Assembly (NCBI GenBank): GCA_015039365.1
Contig: WION01000186.1
Location: 43,282 to 107,281, forward strand
From: Amanita rubescens
Lineage: Eukaryota; Basidiomycota; Agaricomycetes; Agaricales; Amanitaceae
Length of the DNA: 64,000 bases
Direction of reading: 5' to 3'
Below, in pieces: positions 33,883 to 45,546 of this stretch (the first letter of the stretch is position 1; each line of letters starts with the position of its first letter). A program made the position numbers and the translations under genes. The notes below the pieces were generated by a model. The model worked only from the letters and a program-made list of their open reading frames with translations. It had not been told where the DNA came from and ran no database searches.

Positions 33883-34845
33883 ATGTCTGGAAACCATTCG
33901 CATCCGAGCTTCCACATCCTATTTAGCGATCCTTTAATTCACAAGAATGTACCTGCTCGTAGGTGGACTACAGGAGCTGCCCGTGACGTGGCAATCACCG
34001 CGATCAGGTCACACCTAAGCGACTCACTCCCCGACGCCGTGATGCCCCCTGCCAATGAGGTGAAAATCTACAGAGGTAATCCCATCTTTTTCTTCTACTT
34101 TCATACCTAAACAATCTTGACAGAGCAATCAGAAACAGGCCCACCAACTACTCTAATACGAAACCTCCGTCCAAGCGCAGACGGTGATTTCCTGGCGCTT
34201 GTTCCCCCACCAGCGAATACTCCAGTTGGATTTGGTGCCCTTGTCGCAAAACTCAACAATGAAATCGAGCAAATGAAAAAAGACTCAGAGGCTACCAAAC
34301 AGAAACTGCTCGAACACGAGCAGGCACTCGTGGATCTTCGTGCGCAGCAAGCCGACACCTTGAGTTGGATGGTAATTGGGGTATGTCTATCATCTTTGAT
34401 CATTTTAGGAGACAACAACATTTGTTGGCAGGATGAGGGCATTTTAGACCGAATCATGTTGAGGAATTTGTTAGATAAGGCACAAACAGCACTGGCGGAT
34501 GCATGTGGCCTGAGGGTAAACAATCAGGAGCCCACCTCATGGAATTGGAGGTCCCAATTCACCGGGATCACGCTGGCGGATTGCCTAAACAAGGCAACAT
34601 CACTATTACAGGGTTCGTCCCTGGAAAGTCCACTCATCCGGCAACTCTGTGCCTCGAAACGCACCCTCTTGATACTTCTAGAAAAATCAGAGATCAGGAG
34701 GGAAGGAGACAAACTTGCACACGAGGAATTGATAAATGTGCAACGCTATACAGCTGCAATCAAATGGCAGCAATCCCAATCAGACCCGGAGAAGTCCCAG
34801 GTGCTGAAGCTACTGCTTCAGGTTGTCAAGGATTACAAGCAGTAG
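33883..34845 (+). CDS. Hypothetical coiled-coil protein (284 aa)
   Basis: ATG at 33883 (MSGNHSHPSFHILFSDPL). Intron 1 (34076-34123) interrupts codon 65. Intron 2 is 34372-34431, exactly 60 nt and without a stop, so it would be tolerated if retained. Residues about 115-165 form a heptad-rich helix (LVAKLNNEIEQMKKDSEATK; LLEHEQALVDLRAQQADTL). The second half is helical with a typical ITLADCLNKATSLLQGSS segment. The stop is at 34845. No family is recognised; the gene looks intact and splice signals are good. Confidence 0.55.
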
Positions 34846-36460
34846 TTCATGGACGAGTAGGACCTTTAGAATACAACTGTATTACCTGTGATACCTCAAC
34901 GTACTACACCCATTATTTAATATTGTACCTTTTTTGGAAGGCCTCATTTTGGGGCTTTTAAGATGCTCTCCGGCCGGGAGGAAGTTATCAAAGCCCATGT
35001 ATTTGTAATTCGTAAATTAGAAGTAGAATGAACAAGAATGACTTTTTGGGCTGTGAGCGAAACAGCGCTCTTGAACGGCAGGGTGTCCATTTGAACATTT
35101 GAACGTCAGTTACCACATTCCGATTCGACGCAATAGCCATTAAAGGTCACTTTATATGTAAATAATGTACGCGACACTGTATGTGCGCACCCTAATTCAA
35201 TGGGGCTATGTTCGAACTCTGAGAGTGCACTAGTTTTTGTTGTGAGCTATGGCAATAATAATGTTAAACGATATCTATATGCGGCCCGGGTGTCAGAATA
35301 GTGCGCAAAAGAATATGCGGAAAACTCACTCCGATATGAGAACCTTTAGTCAGTGACTCTTGAAGATGCATAGCAAGCGGTGATATCTAATCATAAGTTA
35401 GGATACGACAACACGAATGCGCACAACTCTCACCTACCTTGAAATTCTGATGCCCAGCCGCACCTGCCTCTCCGCGCTCCCCAAGTGCAGCAACTAATGA
35501 CATCCCCTGACGCGCTTGAATGCTGGTTGATACTCTGCGTCTCCCTCACCCCTTCCTTACCCGCAACGACTCCCGGCGCAAAACTGACGTTCAGCCTCTC
35601 GCTACCCCACACCACTCGCCAATGGAGGGGCTGTAGAGCTGAATGGATCGCCTTTTTTGACGTTTCCAACATTGACACCTGTTATGGGGAATACGGAATG
35701 TGAGCTAAGGAACGCTCGTTGACGAGTGTAGCTGCTAGACTTCGCGATCGAGCGAGAGACGACAAAGTTTTGACCTGAGATGGCAGTGTGAGAGGGATAA
35801 TAGTTAGGCTCGTGACGCGTGTTGCGCCAGCCGCCGGACCGTGCTTGATCCCGTGTTTCTTCTCTGCTGTCGAGTTTGCGGGATCTAAGACGTCACGTAA
35901 AGTTTTGTTATAGTAATGGATTGGATGAGTCGAGGATATCGTGAAATTTTTGGAATACATACGTACAATCTCAATGTGCTACCATCCTTTAGTACTTTAG
36001 TCTTCATGGACCGGAACGCCTGCTCTACTGCTCTTGGTATCATACTGACTGATGTTTCGGTCTATGAGTACCATCAATAAGTAGCGCTCCGAGTAAAGCT
36101 GGTGTTTTGCTTACCGTGCCTCCATAGATCCGTGGCGGCGGCAACGTACACGATGATCGCACATGACACGTCACTCAACGCCAGCGCGCGAGGCCAGGGC
36201 GCTACTATGTGAGTTCCTCGTCTCTCTTTTCATTCTCGCACGCATCTGTTCCCCTTTCGGCCGTGTCTTTGATTCACCTTCTCTTGATTCACCATTCGAG
36301 ATCGGGACAGGTGAGCGCGGGACGAGACAGACAATGACGCTTGTTTCGTTCCTAAAAGGAACATAAGCCAAATCGTTGGCATATTTCATTAACCTCTTGT
36401 CGACATTACACCCGTTCGATAACAAGCGGGTTAATTCCGATTTCCGCTTTATTCTCATCC
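34846..36460. other. Long spacer without a convincing gene
   Basis: Only short frames are present. A minus-strand frame at 35960-35682 and others on both strands overlap each other and have no motif or splice support. Confidence 0.3.
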
Positions 36461-36466
36461 ATGCAG

Positions 36467-36887
36467 GAGGCGTTATGCGTGGCACCTGATTGCAATACAT
36501 GAGCCATTCCCAACGTTCCTCAACTGGCAGAAAAATGATCTCAAGGGGATGCGGGAACGTGGACAAATGGAGACACAGTTTCTCCACATTCTCTCGAGAA
36601 TTCGAACGTATGCAGATCCATCGTTTTCCACCGGGTGGCAAAAATACCCCATTGGCCCATTGGGGTCGCACCTTGAGACGATCTTGGAGAAGGATGACGC
36701 TCTCTTCTTCTGCTCTATCCTTCAACATTGCCTAGTTCATGGCGAAACAAGAGAAGTTGAGATAAACTTACTCGCACTCGAACTCTCCATAGACCAGTAT
36801 CCTCTTCCCTCGGCATCCGCATCACATACTCGGCCAATCTGGCGATCCAGTCATTTTGGACGATGTTCAGACTCGATTTCATCCTGA
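36467..36887 (+). other. Possible exon of an unrecognised gene
   Basis: After an acceptor-like CATGCAG (36460-36466) a frame reads AWHLIAIHEPFPTFLNWQKN, HILSRIRTYADPSFSTGWQK and LEKDDALFFCSILQHCLVHG to a stop at 36887. Composition is protein-like, but no upstream exon or start was found. An overlapping minus-strand frame (36728-36171) is less convincing. Confidence 0.25.
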
Positions 36888-37551
36888 GCCCGGGAGATCT
36901 GCGCCTCGTATCGATTAATCACGTCCTCCAGGCGACGATCCAAAGGCCTTCTGCTACTACTAGCCATCGCTGGTGACGGAGAAGCACAGAGTCATCATCA
37001 GTTCCCTTCTTATAACAGAATATATATATCCAGGCACTTACAATAAGCATGGTTGTATTCTTCTGACAATTCCAAGTTCTCTTCGTCGTGTCGTCGTCGT
37101 CATTAATGAAGCCATCCTCTCCCGTTCATCCGATATCAAAATCAATATAATTTTTTGGCGTAGCAAGATACCGTCATTATTCGAATCGATTGTCTCTCCG
37201 TCTCCAGGTCCACCCTCCGAGGCTTCTATGTCAAGGAAATGCCGGACGTTTGTCTTGAACTGCGTAAGCATTGGGATCCCGTAACAACGCGACGCCGCAT
37301 ACCATAAATCTTCGTTTCTTGCTCATCTCATCCTGGACAGGGCTGCGAGGTCTCTTGCCACTCTAACATGTCTTGAGCACGTTTCTGGTGTAAAAAATCA
37401 CCGCTCTAACCTGCGCATCCAGGTCTGGAATGGGCGGTCGTGTTTTAGGTCTGAAGACTCACCGCGTCAGGAAGCTCGTCCGGAGAAGCTCGTCAACAAG
37501 CGCAAATGATTGCGGAAGGGGGGTTACTTAATACTTTGACCCAAAGGCCGT

Positions 37552-37747
37552 GTGCTTCACCTGCGTTCCACGCGTAGCATCAGGTCACATCTCCGTTTGT
37601 CTCTCGACGGCAGCAACCGCCTCACCTACATCAGCCTACATCCTCCTACATCCAATGATCAAATTGCTTCACCCGCGTTCCACACGTAGCATCAGGTCGC
37701 ATCTCCGCTTGTCTCTCGACGGCAATCGCCTCACCTACATCCAATGA
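37552..37747. repeat. Direct duplication of ~80 bp
   Basis: TTCCACGCGTAGCATCAGGT..CTCGACGGCAGCAACCGCCTCACC (37565-37625) is repeated as TTCCACACGTAGCATCAGGT..CTCGACGGCAATCGCCTCACC (37678-37735), 113 bp apart, each followed by CTACATC words. It lies just upstream of the secreted-protein promoter. Confidence 0.7.
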
Positions 37748-37829
37748 TTCCAATCACGGGTCTGATGATGAACCTGCGCACATTCCCTAGCTGCATCGCA
37801 ACCATCATGGGCTGCCGCTGCGGGCAGCG

Positions 37830-37836
37830 TATAAAA
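37830..37836 (+). promoter_or_regulatory. TATA box of the secreted-protein gene
   Basis: TATAAAA lies 96 bp before the ATG at 37926 and is followed by a purine/CT-rich leader, a normal fungal promoter layout. Confidence 0.55.
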
Positions 37837-37925
37837 AGAGAGCACAAATTTAAGAAGTCTCCTCAGAGCCAGTCTCTTCATTCATACGTCTATTCTCGCA
37901 TTCGAAAGCAGGTCTTTTGAATATC

Positions 37926-38504
37926 ATGCGTCTCCTCTCGCTTGGAATCGCCTTCACTCTTCTCTTCAGCCCCTGTGCCATTGCTGCAGGTGAATCCGAT
38001 TTCGAAGTTAGTGGCGGCGGTAAGGGTGCTTTTGATTGGAACGATGTAGACAAAACGCACCAAGGATGGGGAAGGGTACAAACCAAATTTTATGTGGGAA
38101 TTAAAATTACCCTTTATCTGTCTCATTCCTAACAGTAAATTATGCATTGTTCACAGGACCAATCATTGTGGAACATGGACAATCCCAACAAGTATCAAAA
38201 AAACATAAGGGGTCGATTCCACCCAGCGATGATTCTCGGTTCGTCGAAGGCTTCGGGGGGTAAAGAGCTTTACTTTGCTCCAATGAGCAGTACCTCAGTA
38301 GACAATGACCTATTTATCTCCGGTAAAAGCGCGCTCTACCTGTCAGGACCAAAAGTGGATGATAAGTCGGTGATACATATTGGGAGGCCATTCAAGACGG
38401 AGGCTAGTAACATTCGGGCGCTGAGCGCGTCCGAGCCACCTTTCATGCAGACTCCAGAACAGAAGGCGAAATACTATCATGACGTGGAGCAGCACACATC
38501 CTGA
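37926..38504 (+). CDS. Small secreted protein (171 aa), unknown function
   Basis: ATG at 37926; exons 37926-38093 and 38157-38504 in one frame. The N-terminus (MRLLSLGIAFTLLFSPCAIA) is a clear signal peptide with a probable cut after AIAA. The mature part is hydrophilic and has no cysteines in the parts read: GKGAFDWNDVDKTHQGWG, then WNMDNPNKYQKNIRGRFHPA and KASGGKELYFAPMSSTSV. No domain is recognised. Small cysteine-free secreted proteins of this kind are common in mushroom secretomes; a role in substrate or host interaction is only a guess. A TATA box is at 37830. Confidence 0.6.
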
Positions 38505-38538
38505 CTATGTACGTATTTCCCTGCGCTCCCCCGAGTCG

Positions 38539-38760
38539 TCAAGACTTGAACTTTCCGTGTAGATTCCTCAGCGTACGCTTAACCCATTTTCGTTGGACTC
38601 TCCGTGACAAACCAATGTATAATGATTGTGGTGTGTTTCGATCGCAAGGAGTACTAGCAGTCATTCGACGAGTTTCCTCATCGTAGTCCCAAGGTACCAC
38701 CCAATAAATCATTGGTGGTCGAATTCCAACCACGACGTCTAGAATTAGATGTCATCAATA
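38539..38760 (-). other. Possible terminal exon of an unrecognised gene
   Basis: A minus-strand frame reads RPPMIYWVVPWDYDEETRRM, STPCDRNTPQSLYIGLSRRV and KWVKRTLRNLHGKFKS to a stop at 38539. It looks like real coding sequence, but no upstream exons were connected. A plus-strand frame (38712-39296) overlaps its start; it is Ser/Glu-rich and lacks a good ATG. Confidence 0.25.
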
Positions 38761-39642
38761 AAGAAATAAGGACGAGCGTAGCTCATACCTCGCCTGTTCA
38801 TCATCCCGAGAGCCCAGAGCTCTCTTACTCATTGTCGGAGGCAGCTCCTAAACTGCTGGCCTCGACCCTTGCTACTCCAGTCGCTGGTGGTCACGAGACG
38901 AAGCCACGACGACTAGAACAAGCCGTCGAGAGTAATAGACGCTCGGATGAGCATCTAGAAACTGAAAGCTCGGTTTCGAAAGAGCCGGCTATGCCAGCTC
39001 TAACTGAGACCCGGAGACGCTCTCGCGAGAGTTTCGCATGTGGCTGGAAGGCCATTCAGGAGGGTGCCGTATGTTTCGCTGTCCTGCAAGAAAGCTCGAC
39101 AGTAGATGAGATTACTGGTATCACGGCTCAACGTCTCGGAGAGCTGAATATCGTCAGTAATGAAGCTATGAGTGTGCACTTACACTCACCTGCTTCCTTG
39201 GTGACCCCCTTGTCACCAATACTCTCTCGTCTGCCTGTTCTCCGCAGGCTCCTTCTCCTCGTTAGCCAAGTTTTGCATCTGGTGAACTGTTGCTGAAGTC
39301 TCCCGAAGATGGAGACCTTGAAAAACGACTTCATGATGTCGTTAGTGAGGTAGGGATGGCGAGCCCAAGCATCCGCTCAGCCTACGGTAGAGAACGCTAA
39401 GTTCTCTCATTCGCAAACCGGTGGTCATTGAGATAAAAACTTCATCGAACCTGAGAAGCAGATCATTGTTCGAAGGCTGATGACAGTTGGCATAGCGGTA
39501 GCACCGACGTGTACAAAACCACCTGGACATCAGTTTCTTTCATCGATGTGAACCACCTCAATCGAGTCTTCCCTCTTTCTCTTGTCTCACGCAGACCCAC
39601 AAAGCCAAAAAAAAAAAAAGAGTACAGTCACGTGCTGCCATC

Positions 39643-39897
39643 ATGCCAAAGCGCCCCCGAGCCGACTCGCATTCAGAGGCTATTAATTCTGTCTTCGAAA
39701 AGCTCTTTGCTATCGCGAATGTTTCCGAGCCTGAAGACAATATTCCTGTCAGAATTCTTAAGAAGTTGAAACTCCAGGTCCTTTCCGCAGAAGCAAAGAA
39801 GCCCGTACACAAATTTGGGTTGTTTCACGGAAAACGCCAATATGCTTGGGAAGAGACCGGAGTTTTTTCAGGCCTCAAAACTATTGTACAGATATAG
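39643..39897 (+). CDS. Small hypothetical protein (84 aa)
   Basis: ATG at 39643 follows a 13-A run and CACGTGCTGCCATC. The 84-aa product (MPKRPRADSHSEAINSVFEK; ILKKLKLQVLSAEAKKPVHK) is basic with one predicted helix. Its stop lies one base from the stop of the convergent lectin gene. No homology is recognised; it could be a chance frame. Confidence 0.35.
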   Translation: MPKRPRADSHSEAINSVFEKLFAIANVSEPEDNIPVRILKKLKLQVLSAEAKKPVHKFGLFHGKRQYAWEETGVFSGLKTIVQI

Positions 39898-39898
39898 T

Positions 39899-41173
39899 TC
39901 AAGTATAAAGGTTCGCAACGTAGCGAACGGTCTTATCTAATGCCCATTCCCCACCATTAAACCCAAAGGCATCAGTAAGCTTCTGAACCGGACCAAAGTT
40001 CCCATTCCCTTCGTTGTACGAAACCCATACTGCATTCTCTCCAAAGCCGATAATATCCGCGGTCCCACTACCCGTCAAATCAACAACAAAACGCAAATGC
40101 TTCTCAACACGCCATCCGCCGGCATTGTATCCAAAATTCTTGATAACTAGTTTGGCAGGCTGGAATGTGCCATTACCGTTGTTGAGTGACACGTATACTC
40201 CTGCATCACCAAAACCGACAATATCCCCCCGTTTGTCGCCTGTAAGGTCAGCTACAAACCTCGGGTGTTTATCGACGCGCCATCCTTGTGCAAACGCAAA
40301 GTTATTGAGCACCATTGTGACGGGTCCGAATGTTACGTTGCCTTTGTTGAGAGAGACGTAAACGCCCGCATCTCCGAAACCAAGAATATCGGCTTTTCCA
40401 TCACCAGTAAGATCGGCGACAATACGGGGGTGCTTATCGATCTGCCATCCACCCGCACCAATGCAGAAGTTGTCAATAACAGACGCAACAGGATGGAAGG
40501 TATAATTGCCGTTGTTACGACCGACGAAAACATGGTGTTCTCCGAAACCAACAACATCCAGGAGCCCATCACCAGTCACATCGGCGAGGAAACGCAGATG
40601 CCTATCTAGCCTCCATCCTTGGTTGAAACCGAAGTCGGCGAGCGCAAGTTGAGCAGGGCCAAATCCGCCACTACCATTGTTGCGCGAAACCAGTATGCCT
40701 CCATCACCGAAACCTACAACATCAACGCGTCCTGTCTTCTTGATGTCTGCAACGAAACGAATATGCTTCTCCACGCGCCATCCTCCAGCAGAATACGCGA
40801 AATCTTTGAGGACGAGTTTTGGGTTCTGGAATGAGTTTCTCCCATTGTTGACGGAGACAAAAATTCCATTCTCGCCGAACCCAATAACGTCACTGGCGTG
40901 GTTGCCTGTGGTATCGCCGAGGAGACGGACGTGTTTTTCTACGCGCCATCCACCTGCGTTGTAACCGAAGTTGGCAATAACAGGTCTGGCCTGGAGGTCG
41001 ACAGAATTGCGTATGATGATAACGCCTTTAGACCCAAAGCCGACAATGTCAGCGATTCCTGGTGTCGCAGTGGGGACTGCGAATGAGCAATGGCCACGTT
41101 AGAATGCACAAACCAATTCTAAGAATTTATTTGATGTACCTGGTAATGCTTGGCTGATAACTTCGCCGGTCAT
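39899..41173 (-). CDS. PVL-type lectin, seven-bladed beta-propeller
   Basis: This is a homologue of the Psathyrella velutina lectin, which binds N-acetylglucosamine and sialylated glycans through an integrin-like propeller. Exon 1 41173-41140, intron 41077-41139, exon 2 41076-39899: 403 aa, matching the family length of about 400. Start MTGEVISQALPVPTAT. Seven repeats are visible with cores ADIVGFGSKGV, SDVIGFGENGI, VDVVGFGDGGI, LDVVGFGEHHV, ADILGFGDAGV, GDIVGFGDAGV and ADIIGFGENAV, each followed by xVSxNNG and GWRVxKHxRF. Several carry the DxTGDG-type loop that binds calcium (VADLTGDGKADI). There is no signal peptide, as in other fruiting-body lectins. The likely role is defence or glycan recognition, by analogy. 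Confidence 0.92.
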
Positions 41174-42479
41174 TTGGTTTTCGTTGGTATGTTTTGGAAG
41201 AAGTTGCAAGTTCAGTTATGCAAACTCTAATGCTCCTTTTCAAAAGTGAAGCCCTTAAATGCGACTTCAACGACCCAAACATGGACTGAGGTTCATTTCA
41301 GATGCAATGTCGACATGCACTTGACAAGCACCCCATTTTCTAGAACCACATCTCTGGTCGTAGCCGCATAAGACTCTTTCTGCTCCTTCTTGGCGCGTTT
41401 TCAACGCCCAACCAAAATATCACTATGAAAATAGTGACAAGGCGGTAAAGTCCGGTGGTTCTTAGAAAAAGAAGAACTTGAGGATACTAATAGTGACGAA
41501 TCTCATTGGTGGGAACATACCGGCGATATAACTTAAAAGTTAAAAGCAAACAACTCGTCTGTGTGCGGTAGCGCGCATATGACTACTGGCCACCGAATGA
41601 TAAAATATGAACAAAAAATCACGCAGAGAAAGGGAAGACTTACTCTTATATCCAAACCAGTCTTTGGCACGCGACTGGTTCTCCGTGAATGTTGTCGTGA
41701 GATAAATGTGGCTGTGTTAATTACCCGGAAAGGCCGACTGCGGCGGCGCTGTGTGAACACTGAACCTAGTACATCACATGCCGCCCGCGTCGACTTGGCA
41801 GCAACCTTACTTGACGTACCGTCGAGGATCGGTTTATATTCTCTCCCCCAATTATATAACCGATGCACGTCTACACATCTGTAACTTTACGACAAACCTC
41901 CACAAAGAAGCCTTCTTCCCGTCGTTGAGTCGCTGAAGCGTTATAACACAATAGAATGGATCATGAGCGGGATGAGGCGTCGCCAGAATCAAACGATGTC
42001 GGTTGGGGCCATGTCAGTATAGACCAGGAGATAAACCGATGTTTGGACTTGTAGAAATGCGTAGATGATGGCGTAACTCATCAAGAGCCCCGCAATGCGC
42101 AACTTCCACTCCATCTCCGCCAAATGAAAGAGTTATCAAAGGATTCGACTGCCTTTTTCTCTATATCTACAAGCTGTGATACGTTACTGTGTAGCGCGTG
42201 GACGAATGACATGTACATCTTCTCGTGCTTCTCCTAGGCATTGACCTCCCCGGTGAGACGATTGCTATGCAGTTGGTACTGGGTTCGCTGACAATCCTGC
42301 GCATGGTCCCATAACCAACTTTCAGAGCACGTCTAGCGTTTCCCTTAATTAGTGTAACAGAAACAAACGCTGTTCTGTAATACCAATAGCAATAAACGAA
42401 CTCAGTAATACTTCGGCGTCTAGCGAAAAGTCCTAGCCAGCCCGGGGCCGCCAATGGTTTTCCCTATTGTTCAGAGTCT
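41174..42479. other. Spacer, no convincing gene
   Basis: Short frames occur on both strands (41533-41884, 42167-42454) without motifs or splice support. Confidence 0.3.
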
Positions 42480-42890
42480 TCTGACAGTTCGCGACGCACG
42501 ATGGCCTGGGTGGGAGCTCGAACTATGTAAGTGAGATTTTAACTGCAATATAACGAAGAAAACAACCCGCTTATGATGATTTGCTCAAAAGGACTCGGAG
42601 GGATGGAGCCTCTGCTTCCCATGCTTCAACTTCATTCTCCATTTAGCGAGAACATATGATAACGAACGCTCGAGATCTTGATGTTGCTGCACGTAATTGG
42701 CCATATCAGAGCCGGCATCTTCCATTTTTCGCAATAAAGTTGAGCCTGACGGTATCGCGTGAGTTCATAGAACGTGTTAACTAATGGGTCCAGTGTGTCA
42801 CGGCGAAATCCAGGCCCTATTTCTTTTGTGCTGCTCGTCAGCAGGTCAACTTCCGCCAAGCCTCGCTATCAGCTGTGCGTCCAACATATT
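42480..42890 (-). pseudogene. KDZ-type transposase remnant, copy 2
   Basis: The nucleotide sequence matches 32090-32590 over several hundred bases with many changes. Shared words include TGGGTGGGAGCTCGAA, GAACGCTCGAGA, CTTGATGTTGCTGCACGTAA and GTGAGTTCATAGAACGTGTT. Frames are more broken than in copy 1. Only the C-terminal part of the transposase type is represented in both. Confidence 0.5.
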
Positions 42891-43036
42891 TGCTATACTT
42901 GAATCAGTATCTTGTACGGCTACTACGGCAGCGAGCTATGTGCGAATACGCAGGCAGGTAAATCTTGGGTACCATGTACCGGGCTTGCATATGATTATGG
43001 ATCAACGCCATCACCATCTTCAGCGTATTCCGACAT

Positions 43037-43603
43037 CTAAGTAGTATGAGGAGATCCATCTGACAAACATTTGAGGGGCCGCACGTGCTTTCTCGTGCTA
43101 TGGTCATCGACGGGCGATGACATGATGATGCTAAGTCTCATCCCGAGCATCTCACTCAAAAAGTGGCGGAACGTGCGCAATCTGATCATCGCCTTAGGCT
43201 TCTCCTCATGCCCATCGCTGGCCGAGAACAACGACGGCGGTGAGGCAGTCGCAGGCGGCGGCGAGACAATACACATCGCCTTACACAGCGCATCCGAGTA
43301 GATCAGCCCTGCTTGTTCCTTGCTAAATCTGCCGAGAGTCTCGGGGTTCCGAATCACGGCACGCTTAAAGATGGCTGAGGAATTCAATATAGAAAAGATT
43401 ACACACCCTACCTGAAACAAGACCTTGGGCCTGTGCAGAAGAAACCGTCCACTATCCAGAACATGCAAGACCAGGCATACTGTTGAGCCCGCGATCGCGT
43501 GAAGTTTCACGTACAAACTAACCAAGGAAGCAATGCTACCGGCGATAGTTGCACGTCGGTCGTTCAAAGACGCGTTGACGGCCTGTAGAGCACATATCAT
43601 CAA
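43037..43603 (-). CDS. Hypothetical protein, probably two exons
   Basis: A minus-strand frame reads LNDRRATIAGSIASLVSLYV, GSTVCLVLHVLDSGRFLLHR and PKVLFQ, where a GTAGGGTGTG donor and a CTCAG acceptor suggest a ~38-nt intron. It then reads AIFKRAVIRNPETLGRFSKE and SDALCKAMCIVSPPPATASP. The first part has two hydrophobic stretches that could be membrane segments. The start is unclear; further exons may lie at 43620-43850. No family is recognised. Confidence 0.35.
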   Translation of the reverse strand: MMICALQAVNASLNDRRATIAGSIASLVSLYVKLHAIAGSTVCLVLHVLDSGRFLLHRPKVLFQVGCVIFSILNSSAIFKRAVIRNPETLGRFSKEQAGLIYSDALCKAMCIVSPPPATASPPSLFSASDGHEEKPKAMIRLRTFRHFLSEMLGMRLSIIMSSPVDDHSTRKHVRPLKCLSDGSPHTT

Positions 43604-43855
43604 AGAGATGGACAGACGGCAACATACGAGTAGTGTCCCAGTCGCAATCTATCACATGGCATCTCCAGAATAACTGCCAATCACATTTGATAAACAAATC
43701 AAGGAGGACAAAAAGTGAAGACCCTACATTGGGATCGCAGCTGCAAGTATGTTCATACATCAAGTCAGTTCATGGTCTCGTGCAAAGGCGAGAGAAACAA
43801 TCAAACCAACCTGACAGTACTCAAGTTCCAGGGTTCCTGAACGAATAGTGGCGGC

Positions 43856-44470
43856 CTACGCTTGCAACACCCGGCGGAGCGCGCCTATTCCTTCCTCAAA
43901 TTGGCAGCCGGCATATTCAGGTAGACTTCTGTGTGAATCCTTCTCGATATCTTCTGTGCTTGTACTAGTTTTGTCCTTGTGTTCTTCTAGCAGCTGATCG
44001 TAGAAGCCAGGATTCGTGAAAGGAAGGAAAATTGATCCAAAAAGAGTTACCCATATTTCTCCATGTAGTCTGTTCGGAAGCCCGACTTGGACTAGCCTTG
44101 TACATTGAGGATAACGCAACAAAGTCAGGTAGCAGATAAAGGAGACTATGCTTTTCAAATATGCGGTCCAAACCTTCTTGATCTTTGATGCTTCCTCTGA
44201 GTCTGGTTCGAGGTTAGAGAAGAGACATCTTATGTTGAGGTGGACTGCGCACTTTTTAGGATCACCAGGAAACTTGAAGTGAGGACCCAGCCTCGCCGTG
44301 GTATGGATATTTTCTAGCAGGAGTATCATCCTTCTCGTCGCTGATCAGACTACCGTCTTCTCGTTCGTTATCACTGTCAACAACGGTAGATGAGCTGGAT
44401 ACAAGAGCCTCCGAATAACGCGTCTTGACCTTTTGCAGTTCGATTTTCGGCGCATCTCAAAGTATGGCGC
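43856..44470 (-). pseudogene. Truncated TBC-domain RabGAP (Gyp2/TBC1D9-like)
   Basis: The minus strand reads KVKTRYSEALVSSSSTVVDS, then, after frame breaks, SNLEPDSEEASKIKKVWTAY, VQVGLPNRLHGEIWVTLFGS, KTSTSTEDIEKDSHRSLPEY and GCQFEEGIGALRRVLQA before a stop at 43856. The GLPNRLHGEIW...IEKDSHRSLPE blocks are the start of a TBC domain as in Gyp2/TBC1D9-type Rab GTPase-activating proteins. The domain stops just where RRVLQAY..NPELGYCQ would follow, so the catalytic Arg/Gln fingers are missing. Possible GRAM-region scraps lie up to about 44990. This is a 5' fragment of a duplicated gene. Confidence 0.6.
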
Positions 44471-45019
44471 AAAACTCGTCCGCGGTTGGGCGTAATACGT
44501 CAGTTAAACAACCTTGAAGCTTGGTTCAATCATAATTTAGTTCCGGATGGATGGGCTACATACGAATCTTGGACCGTGCCAGGTTTGATGGAGAGATGGA
44601 GAAGCATATGGGTAAGTTCATCCTTTGCGGGCTCTTTGAAGTTGCGGAGAGCAGTCGAGATCGCTGAAACTAGTTCCGGGTACATGCGCTGCAATTTCTC
44701 CCCTACAAGATCTCGGAAGAATTATTATGTTCATTGAATAGAGGAAAATAGAATTCAAAATACTTAAGATGGAAAGAAGCTGATATAGAGTCGGCGTCCT
44801 ATGAACCAACCTGGCTCCCTACTACCATCGAAAAACCTCTTCCTCCACTTTGAGTGCATTGTTCTCGCTGCGAGGGTGAGCAGCGGGGAAACGTCTGGAC
44901 TCAGAAAAGCCATTTCAACTCACGTATCGGCAGAAATAAGTTTCTTCAAGGTGGCTATTGATTTCGATAGCCCGCTGGAGTTGTAATCAGGTCCTTTCGG
45001 TCCTTCTCCGTCAGGAGGG

Positions 45020-45120
45020 ATTGTAACTTTTCCAGGCGTCATGGAAAAATGCCAAGCCAAAGAGCGCTATTGGATTTTTCGAGTGAATAGCACTGCTCAT
45101 TGAAAACTCTAGATCTTTGG
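45020..45120 (-). pseudogene. Degenerate copy of the 127-aa family
   Basis: TTTCCAGGCGTCATGG...GAATAGCACTGCTCATTGAAA resembles the start region of the intact copies (TTGCCAGGCATCACACGG...GAATAGCCCGAAACATTGAGA). It is short and full of indels. Confidence 0.4.
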
Positions 45121-45546
45121 AAATTATCGAATTGCAGATGTATGTAAATCTGTCCATACTTATCCTACGTGTATGCGCGTGGCGACTCTAAGGAAAGCAG
45201 AGCGAAATGGGGAATTGGGAACAGGTCAGCCTTGCCATGAGGTAGAGAGGACTCAGAGGAGAGACTCAAGCGGCGTTGTAGTATGTGGCATGTGCTAGTG
45301 CAAAGGATACCAAATCCACTGATTCAAGGGTCCTTCGCCCGGCCGTCATCCGGACATAGACAATACCACTCGAATAATACCAAAAAGATTGGTTTTGGTG
45401 AGAGAACTTCATTGTTGTATCTTTCAAGTCATTTCGGCGAGTGCACTTGCACAGTTGTACAAAATCACCGAAGAAGCGTCGAGTCCAGCGATCGGAATAA
45501 AAGTGTACAAAGACAAAAACTGAATGAAACCACGATGCCACTGCTA

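Noticed and set aside
36171..36728. 185-codon minus-strand frame
   Set aside because: It overlaps a more protein-like plus-strand frame, has no motif and no splice context.
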